Source: Acidobacteriota bacterium
GTDB taxonomy: Bacteria > Acidobacteriota > Polarisedimenticolia > Gp22-AA2
Reading direction: 5' to 3'
Assembly: GCA_016202915.1 (NCBI GenBank)
Contig: JACQNT010000013.1
Location: 1 to 10,721 of the forward strand
DNA length: 10,721 bases
A program made the position numbers and the translations under genes. Positions within the stretch are counted from its first letter, which is position 1; every line of letters starts with the position of its first letter. Positions 5,563 to 10,721 of the stretch are shown piece after piece. The notes beneath the pieces are model-generated. The model was given only the letters and a program-made list of their open reading frames with translations. It searched no databases and was not told where the DNA came from.

Positions 5563-8500
5563 CTACTCGGGGCAGGCGGAGGCCTCGTCGACGCCGGCGG
5601 CCGGAGAGGGGCCGTGGCCGGCCGGGAACGCCGCGCCGGCACAGCCGGCGGCCGTCGACGCCGCGGCGAGGCGCGGAGGGACGCCGCCGCCGAGGAGCGC
5701 GTCGCGCACGATCCGGATCGGATGCACGACGGGAAGTCGGGCGCCCTGCTCGATCTGGATCTTGCAGGTGCCGCACCCGGTCGCCACGGCGCCGACCCCC
5801 GTTGCGGCGATGCTCTCGAAGAGCGGCCGGCCCATGCGCATCGACAGATCGAAGTTCTTCTCCTTCATGCCGAAGGTGCCCGCGATGCCGCAGCAGTGGT
5901 CCTGGGCGATCGGCACGACCTCCACACCCGGGATGAGGCTCAAGAGGCGCACCACCTCGTCCCCCATCCCGCGCGCCTGGAGGTGGCACGGGTTGTGGTA
6001 GGTGATCCTCACGGGCACGGGCTTCAGGCGCGCGCGCAGATCCGGATCGCCCTGGAGGATCTCGAGCACATAGGCGTGGATGTCGCGGATGTGGCGCGCC
6101 AGGACCTCCGACTGCGGCGTTCCCAGGAGGCGCGGGTAATCCTCGACCAGGGCGAGCCCGCAGGAGGGGGCGCTGTACAGAATCGCGTAGCCCCGGCGGG
6201 CGAAGTCGAGCAGGGTCGCCACGTTGCGCTCCGCCGAGGAGCGCACATCGTCCAGGTGGCCGTAGGTGATCGCCGCGATGCCGCAGCATTCCTGCGGCGG
6301 GACGGCGACGGCACAGCCGAGCGCCTCGAGCAGCTCGATCGCCGCCCGCCCTTCCTCCTCGACGTCCTGGTATCCCCCGAAGCAGCCGTGGAAGTAGGCC
6401 ACCTTGCGCCCCTCGGGATCCGACGACGGCAGGCGGACCTGAAGCGGCCTGGACGCGAAAGGCTGCATGCGGCGCCGGGCCGCGACGCCGGTCACGGCGG
6501 ACATCAGGCGGCGGGCCAGGCGGCTCCGCAGCGCGGCGTTCGCCAGCGGCGCCAGCATGGTCCCGGTGCGCAGCGCGGGGCCGGGCGAGGTCAGCACGCG
6601 GTCGGTCATCCCCTTGCCACGGGCGCGGACGTAGACCTCCTTGGCCATCACAACCATGCCGGGGATGTCGATCGCCGTCGGGCACTCGGAATGGCAGAGC
6701 CGGCAGTTGACGCACAGGTCCATGATCGACTTGAACTCCCCGGTCGCCACCAGGCCCGGATCGAGCCGCCCCGAGATGACGCCACGGAGGAGGTTCGCCT
6801 TGGCGCGGGCGGTCGCCGCCTCGTCGCGGGTCTCGACGGCCACCGGGCAGTAGTTCCTGCAGGCGCCGCAGCCGTGGCACTTCTCGATCTCGCGTTGCCA
6901 GACATCGTCGTCCAGAGGCGTGGACGTCGCGACGCGGCGGTAGCGCTCCCCGTATCTTAGATTGTCTGTCAGGGAGTAGGACCCGTCGTGCACGATGATG
7001 CCGGGGTTCAGCAGCCCCCGCGGGTCGAACAGCGACTTCACCTCGCCGAAGACGTCCGCGAGCGGGCCGTAGGCGCGGCGCAGGTAGGGCGTGCGCAGGC
7101 GGCCGTCGCCGTGCTCGCCGGAGAGCGATCCCCCCATGCCGACCACCATGTCGACGTACTCCTCCGCCACCGCCTCCATGAGCCGGAGGTCCTTCGGGTC
7201 CTTCTGGTTCATCAGGGGGTTGCAGTGCAGGTTGCAGTCGCCCGCGTGCCCGAAGATGGCCGCCTCGAGCCGGTGCCTGGCCAGCAGCCCGCGGAGCCGG
7301 CGGACGAACTCGGCCATCTGCTCGGGGCGGACCGCAGCGTCCTCGATGAACCGGGTGTTGCGGCGCGTCCCCTCGCGGCGCGACAGGATCGGCGAGGCGG
7401 CCCTGCGCACCGCCCAGATCTTCGCCGTGTCCTCGGGGCGTGAGCCGCGCCGCACCTCGGTCGCCAGCCGGGAGGCGGTCAGGCGCGCGGCGAGGGACGT
7501 CATCCGATCCCGCACTTCCCCCGCATCGTCCCCTTCCAGCTCGATGATCAGGATCGCTTCGGTGTCCCGGGGAAGAGAGCCGCCCGTGGCGGGGTCCGCC
7601 TCGCGGACGACCTGGACGAAGGTCCGGTCGAGCAGCTCCACGGCCGACGGATCGGACCTCAGGATCTCCACCACCGCCGCGCCCGACTTCTCCAGGTCGT
7701 CGAACAGGGCCAGGGCCGTGGCCTTCGCTTTCGGGATCGGCACGATGCGCAGCGTCGCGTCCAGGACCAGTCCGAGCGTGCCCTCCGACCCGATGAGCAC
7801 CCGGGCCAGGTCGACATGGCCGTCCACCGTCTCCCTCAAGGCGTAGCCGGAGGAGTTGCGGCGGGTCCGGGGCGTCCGGGTCTCGATCACCTCGCGGTTG
7901 CGCTCGACGATCTCCAGGAGGCCGGCGGCCAGGCGGTGCTGCGGCGCCGGGGAGGGAGCGGCGCGCTCCCCCCCGCCCGCGCGGGGCGCGGCGGTCAGGC
8001 CGGCGCGCGGCAGGGGCCCCGTCTCGAACACCGTGCCGTCCGCCAGGGCGACGCGGACCGAGGCCACGTTCTCCCGCGTGGCGCCGTGCCGGATGGTGTG
8101 CGCCCCCCCGGCGTTGTTCGCCAGCATCCCGCCGATGGTGCAGAAGGCCGAGGACGAGGGATCGGGCGCGAACTGCATCCCGTGGCGCCTCAGGACCCGG
8201 TTCAGCTGCGCCTGGATGACCCCCGGCTGGGCGCGGACGGTCCCGCCGGCGGGGTCGATGTCCGTCACCCGCTGGAAGTGCTTGCCGAAGTCGAGGATGA
8301 TGCCACGCCCCAGCGTCTGGCCCGCCAGGCCGGACCCGCCGCCGCGGGCCGTGACCGGGATCCCGTGGCGGCGCGCGTAGTCGAGGACCGCCAGGACGTC
8401 CGCCTCGTGGCGCGGCACGACCGCGCCCAGGGGAAGCACCTGGTAGATGCAGGCGGCGGTGCTGTAGAGGGTCCGGTGCAGCGAGTCAAACAGCACCTCC

Positions 8501-8565
8501 CCCTCGACGACCGCCTGCAGATCCGCTGCGACGGAGGCGGGGTCGGGAAGGTCCCAGGTTCGCAT
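5563..8565 (-). CDS. Fused FAD-binding and Fe-S 2-hydroxyacid dehydrogenase (GlcD-GlcF / YdiJ type)
   Basis: This 1000-aa protein joins a flavin dehydrogenase to an Fe-S/cysteine-rich module in one chain. Residues ~45-275 are a PCMH-type FAD domain with RGGGSGLAGQTLG (74-86), GGMLANNAGG (145-154) and IGSEGTLG (258-265). Residues ~280-525 are the FAD-oxidase C-terminal domain with IFGHAGDCNLH (437-447) and LSGEHGDGR (481-489). Two [4Fe-4S] sites follow: C563/C566/C569/C573 and C618/C621/C624/C628. Two CCG (HdrB/GlcF-like) domains follow: C728 with C760-C761, then C860 with C891-C892 and C931/C934. The family oxidises D-2-hydroxyacids (D-lactate, glycolate, D-2-hydroxyglutarate) and feeds electrons to quinone or another carrier; the substrate is not readable from sequence. 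The length matches E. coli YdiJ. An Ala/Pro/Gly-rich stretch at 190-212 and a ~40-residue tail look disordered. The ATG at 8565 is chosen (4 bp after the moaB stop, GGA 7 bases upstream); an ATG at 8604 would add 13 residues inside moaB. Confidence 0.93.
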   Translation of the reverse strand: MRTWDLPDPASVAADLQAVVEGEVLFDSLHRTLYSTAACIYQVLPLGAVVPRHEADVLAVLDYARRHGIPVTARGGGSGLAGQTLGRGIILDFGKHFQRVTDIDPAGGTVRAQPGVIQAQLNRVLRRHGMQFAPDPSSSAFCTIGGMLANNAGGAHTIRHGATRENVASVRVALADGTVFETGPLPRAGLTAAPRAGGGERAAPSPAPQHRLAAGLLEIVERNREVIETRTPRTRRNSSGYALRETVDGHVDLARVLIGSEGTLGLVLDATLRIVPIPKAKATALALFDDLEKSGAAVVEILRSDPSAVELLDRTFVQVVREADPATGGSLPRDTEAILIIELEGDDAGEVRDRMTSLAARLTASRLATEVRRGSRPEDTAKIWAVRRAASPILSRREGTRRNTRFIEDAAVRPEQMAEFVRRLRGLLARHRLEAAIFGHAGDCNLHCNPLMNQKDPKDLRLMEAVAEEYVDMVVGMGGSLSGEHGDGRLRTPYLRRAYGPLADVFGEVKSLFDPRGLLNPGIIVHDGSYSLTDNLRYGERYRRVATSTPLDDDVWQREIEKCHGCGACRNYCPVAVETRDEAATARAKANLLRGVISGRLDPGLVATGEFKSIMDLCVNCRLCHSECPTAIDIPGMVVMAKEVYVRARGKGMTDRVLTSPGPALRTGTMLAPLANAALRSRLARRLMSAVTGVAARRRMQPFASRPLQVRLPSSDPEGRKVAYFHGCFGGYQDVEEEGRAAIELLEALGCAVAVPPQECCGIAAITYGHLDDVRSSAERNVATLLDFARRGYAILYSAPSCGLALVEDYPRLLGTPQSEVLARHIRDIHAYVLEILQGDPDLRARLKPVPVRITYHNPCHLQARGMGDEVVRLLSLIPGVEVVPIAQDHCCGIAGTFGMKEKNFDLSMRMGRPLFESIAATGVGAVATGCGTCKIQIEQGARLPVVHPIRIVRDALLGGGVPPRLAAASTAAGCAGAAFPAGHGPSPAAGVDEASACPE

Positions 8566-8569
8566 GGCG

Positions 8570-9082
8570 TCATCCGGACGGGGCCGCCAGGAGCCCCGCG
8601 ACATGCCCGATCTCAGGCAGGATCAGCCTCTCGAGGGCCAGCCGCACGGCCTTTTCCGAGCCGGGCATCGAGAATACCACCATTCCGCGGTAAGTCCCTG
8701 CGACCGCCCTGCTGAGCATGGCGGCCGGTCCGATCTGGCGGAAGCTGAGGGCGCGGAAGATCTCGCCGAAGCCGTCCAGCCGCTTTTCGATCAGGCCGCT
8801 GACCGCTTCGTGCGTGGTGTCGCGCGGGGCGATCCCGGTCCCCCCGCTGATCAGCACGACGCGCGCTTCGGAACGCCCCGCCAGCTCCCGGAGGTGCGCC
8901 ACGATCCGGGGAGGGTCGTCCTTGAGGATGCGGTAGTCCACGACGTCGTGGCCGGCCTTGAGGAGGGCGCGGCGGATGAACCCGCCGCTGCGGTCGGTCT
9001 TCGCGTCGCGCGTGTCGCTGACGGTGACGATGGCGCACGGGACCGCCGCCGGTCCCGCGCGGCGATGCTCCCGGACGCCCAT
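8570..9082 (-). CDS. moaB: MoaB/Mog-family molybdenum cofactor biosynthesis protein
   Basis: This 170-aa cytoplasmic protein belongs to the MoaB/MogA fold, which binds molybdopterin and in MogA adenylylates it before molybdenum insertion. Visible motifs are AIVTVSDTRD (17-26), LISGGTGIAPRDTTHEAV (77-94) with the conserved GGTG and Asp, GFGEIFRALSF (104-114), and SRAVAGTY followed by FSMPGSEKAVRLALERLILPE (124-157 region). The FGEIFR and SRAVAG blocks match the MoaB branch well, and the length is normal. A His at 91 replaces the more usual Ile or Pro after the RDxT motif. ATG 9082 lies 9 bases after the pepA stop, and only 4 bases separate its stop from the dehydrogenase start, so it sits inside the leftward operon. 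The downstream gene encodes a flavin/Fe-S enzyme with no molybdenum motif, so the placement does not by itself imply that it serves that enzyme. Confidence 0.9.
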   Translation of the reverse strand: MGVREHRRAGPAAVPCAIVTVSDTRDAKTDRSGGFIRRALLKAGHDVVDYRILKDDPPRIVAHLRELAGRSEARVVLISGGTGIAPRDTTHEAVSGLIEKRLDGFGEIFRALSFRQIGPAAMLSRAVAGTYRGMVVFSMPGSEKAVRLALERLILPEIGHVAGLLAAPSG

Positions 9083-9091
9083 GGGGCGGCC

Positions 9092-10606
9092 TCAGGCCGC
9101 CACGTCCGTCAGGTAGCGGATGAGCGTGCGCACGCCGACCCCGGAGCCGCCCTTCTTCATGTAGGAGTAGTCCTTGTCTCCGAAGGCCGGCCCGGCGATA
9201 TCGATGTGCGCCCAGCGGAGCCCGGGCCGCACGAACTCCTTCAGGAAGAGGGCGGCGGTGATCGCGCCCCCCCAGCGGATGCCGGTGTTCTTGATGTCCG
9301 CCACGTCGCTGCGGAGGTGCTCCATGTATTCGGAGTACAGCGGCATCGGCCACATCGCCTCCCCCGACCGCGAGGCGGAGCGCACGACGGCGTCCACCAG
9401 GTCCCGATCGTTGCCGGTCACCCCCGCCGCCATCGGCCCGAGGGCGACGACCATCGCCCCGGTGAGCGTCGCCAGGTCGATCGCCTCGTCGAGGCCCTTG
9501 AAGGTGGAGGCGTAGGAGAGGACGTCGGCGAGGACGAGGCGCCCCTCGGCGTCGGTGTTGCGCACCTCGACCGTCTTGCCGTTCATGATCCGCAGCACGT
9601 CACCCGGGCGGATGGCGCCCCCGCCCGGCATGTTCTCCGCCATCCCCATCAACCCGATCACCTCCACGCGGGGGCCCAGCTCCGGCAGAGCGCGCAGGGC
9701 GGCCAGCACCGCCGCCGATCCCGCCATGTCGCACTTCATGGTCTCCATCGCCTCGGAGGTCTTGAGGGACAGTCCGCCGGAGTCGAAGGTCAGCCCCTTG
9801 CCGATCAGGGCCACCCTGCGGGCCGGTTTCCCCTCCGGCCTGTACTCGACCTGGATGAGACGCGGCGGGTTGTGCGATCCCTGGCCCACTCCCAGGATCC
9901 CGCCCATCCCCATGCGGCGCAGGTCCTCGGGCTCCATGACCTTGACGCCGAGCTTCGCCTCCGCCGCCGTCTCCCGGGCGATCTCGGCCACCCGCTGCGG
10001 CGTCAGGACGCCGGCCGGCTCGTTCACCAGGTCGCGGGCGAAGTTCGTCGCGGCCGAGGTCTTCTCCCCGAGGGAGAGTCCCGCCGCGACGTCGCGCGTC
10101 GAGGCATCCCCCGCCATCACCTGCACCTGCCGGAGGTAGCGGCGCCCGGGGCGCGGCTCCGAGCGATAGCGATCGAAGCGGTAGGTTCCGAGCAGGATCC
10201 CCTCCGCCACGGCCAGGGCGGCGTCGCGCTCCGGGAAGGGGGCGGCCCCGGCATCGATCAGGGGGACCGCGACATCCGCGGCGCCGAAACGGTCGGCCGA
10301 GACGAGGGCGTCGCCCAGGTAGCGCCGGAAGCGCTCCAGGGTGAGATCCTCCTTCCGGCCCAGGCCGAGCAGCATGTAGCGACGGCATCCGAAGCCGTCG
10401 GCCGGCGGCGCGTGCCAGAGAAGATGGCTGCCGGGACGCCCTTCGAAACGGTCCTCGGTCGCGACCTCGATGAGCCGCCCCGCGATCCTCCCCCCGATCG
10501 GCCCGGACGCGGTGGCTTCTCCCTTGAACCTGTAAACGATCCCCAGATCGGCGCGGGTCTCCTCGAGGGTCCCGCGCTTCGCCTCGAGACGGACATCACC
10601 GCTCAT
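9092..10606 (-). CDS. pepA: Leucyl aminopeptidase, M17 family
   Basis: This 504-aa cytosolic metallo-aminopeptidase removes N-terminal residues from peptides and is expected to form a hexamer with two metal ions per active site. The N-terminal macro-like domain (about 1-165) is more divergent. The catalytic domain has all expected residues: K270 and D275 in IGKGLTFDSGG, K282, D293 in MKCDMAGSAA, and D352, E354 and R356 in the NTDAEGRL signature (350-357). A further family block, GAAITAALFLKEFV-like (447-459), and AHIDIAGPAF (466-475) are near the end. Length is typical for PepA. The ATG at 10606 overlaps the dxs stop (ATGA), which fixes the start. The moaB gene follows after 9 bases. In some bacteria PepA is also a DNA-binding protein, but nothing here tests that. 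The assignment is firm; no key residue is missing. Confidence 0.96.
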   Translation of the reverse strand: MSGDVRLEAKRGTLEETRADLGIVYRFKGEATASGPIGGRIAGRLIEVATEDRFEGRPGSHLLWHAPPADGFGCRRYMLLGLGRKEDLTLERFRRYLGDALVSADRFGAADVAVPLIDAGAAPFPERDAALAVAEGILLGTYRFDRYRSEPRPGRRYLRQVQVMAGDASTRDVAAGLSLGEKTSAATNFARDLVNEPAGVLTPQRVAEIARETAAEAKLGVKVMEPEDLRRMGMGGILGVGQGSHNPPRLIQVEYRPEGKPARRVALIGKGLTFDSGGLSLKTSEAMETMKCDMAGSAAVLAALRALPELGPRVEVIGLMGMAENMPGGGAIRPGDVLRIMNGKTVEVRNTDAEGRLVLADVLSYASTFKGLDEAIDLATLTGAMVVALGPMAAGVTGNDRDLVDAVVRSASRSGEAMWPMPLYSEYMEHLRSDVADIKNTGIRWGGAITAALFLKEFVRPGLRWAHIDIAGPAFGDKDYSYMKKGGSGVGVRTLIRYLTDVAA

Positions 10607-10721
10607 GCCCGTCCCCTGACCGCCGAACGCACCCTCTCCACGAGCCGCGCCGGCGACAGCCCGACCTCCTCGAGGAGCTGCGCGGGCGATCCGTGGGTGA
10701 CGAAGCGGTCCGGGATCCCCA
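10603..10721 (-). CDS. dxs: 1-deoxy-D-xylulose-5-phosphate synthase, last 38 residues (rest outside window)
   Basis: The right edge holds only the extreme C-terminus of a minus-strand gene. Read from base 10719 the frame gives GIPDRFVTHGSPAQLLEE followed by VGLSPARLVERVRSAVRGRA and a TGA stop at 10605-10603. The pattern LGIPDRF.xHGS..xLL.xxGL is the characteristic end of DXS, the thiamine-diphosphate enzyme that makes deoxyxylulose phosphate from pyruvate and glyceraldehyde 3-phosphate at the entry of the MEP isoprenoid pathway. The stop overlaps the pepA start as ATGA, so the two genes are coupled. Only the transketolase C-terminal tail is visible, so completeness and active-site residues cannot be judged. 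Another transketolase-like protein is a less likely alternative. Confidence 0.85.
   Translation of the reverse strand, partial: GIPDRFVTHGSPAQLLEEVGLSPARLVERVRSAVRGRA

Noticed and set aside
4788..5642. 285-codon upstream extension of the DHH phosphoesterase frame
   Set aside because: The extension runs in the wrong frame through the beta-helix protein gene, and its translation is Arg/Pro-rich. The ATG at 4787 has an RBS and an overlap with the upstream stop.
5321..6880. Long upstream extension of the gamma-carbonic-anhydrase frame
   Set aside because: It crosses the promoter and runs out of frame through the dehydrogenase gene; the family's N-terminus begins at 5320.
5551..6960. 469-codon + strand open frame opposite the dehydrogenase C-terminal half
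   Set aside because: Shadow of the Fe-S and CCG domains on the other strand, without any recognisable motif or start signal.
1..10721. tRNA/rRNA genes, CRISPR arrays, insertion sequences, direct repeats and riboswitches
   Set aside because: I looked through the gaps and gene junctions and saw none. Coding occupies nearly everything, the gaps total only about 300 bases, and composition is uniform, with no sign of recent transfer.

Overview
This window is G+C-rich bacterial chromosome (well above two-thirds G+C by eye) and is packed with housekeeping and metabolic genes. The longest gene-free stretch is 242 bases. I saw no phage, transposon, CRISPR or RNA gene. The gene set (corrinoid C1 enzymes, a fused FAD/Fe-S 2-hydroxyacid dehydrogenase, dxs, pepA, moaB) fits a high-GC environmental bacterium, for example an Acidobacteriota, Rokubacteria/NC10 or deltaproteobacterial-grade lineage. 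That taxonomic guess is inference only; no marker gene here settles it.

Region 1 (1-3318, + strand) is a one-carbon module. It holds the 3' end of a methylenetetrahydrofolate reductase (metF), a pterin-binding methyltransferase of the AcsE/MtgA/MetH family that overlaps metF by 4 bp, and a 622-aa corrinoid-protein reductive activator with an N-terminal [2Fe-2S] domain and a C-terminal ASKHA ATPase domain (RACo-type). Together they suggest movement of a methyl group between methyl-tetrahydrofolate and a corrinoid protein, with ATP-dependent rescue of the inactive Co(II) form. The corrinoid protein itself is not in the window, so the direction of flow (acetyl-CoA pathway, methylotrophic demethylation or methionine synthesis) stays open. 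A GC-rich hairpin fills the 48-bp gap before the activator gene.

Region 2 (3319-5428, - strand) is a compact three-gene operon transcribed leftward from a near-consensus sigma70-type promoter (-35 TTGACT, 17-bp spacer, -10 TATATT) at 5400-5428. It encodes a gamma-carbonic-anhydrase-like left-handed beta-helix protein, a DHH/DHHA1 phosphoesterase resembling NrnA, and a small two-helix membrane protein. Both junctions are 4-bp stop/start overlaps. The operon meets region 1 tail to tail with no intergenic base: the two TGA stops form the palindrome TGATCA at 3316-3321.

Region 3 (5563-10721, - strand) is a second leftward gene string, read in the order dxs (3' end only), pepA, moaB, then a 1000-aa GlcD-GlcF-type fused dehydrogenase. 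Spacings are a 4-bp overlap, 9 bp and 4 bp, so it is probably one transcription unit that begins outside the window. Between its end and the region 2 promoter are about 130 non-coding bases with one small GC hairpin that could act as a weak terminator.

Nothing here is clearly a new biological system. The items most worth a second look are the identity of the missing corrinoid partner, the substrate of the fused dehydrogenase, and the gapless convergent junction.
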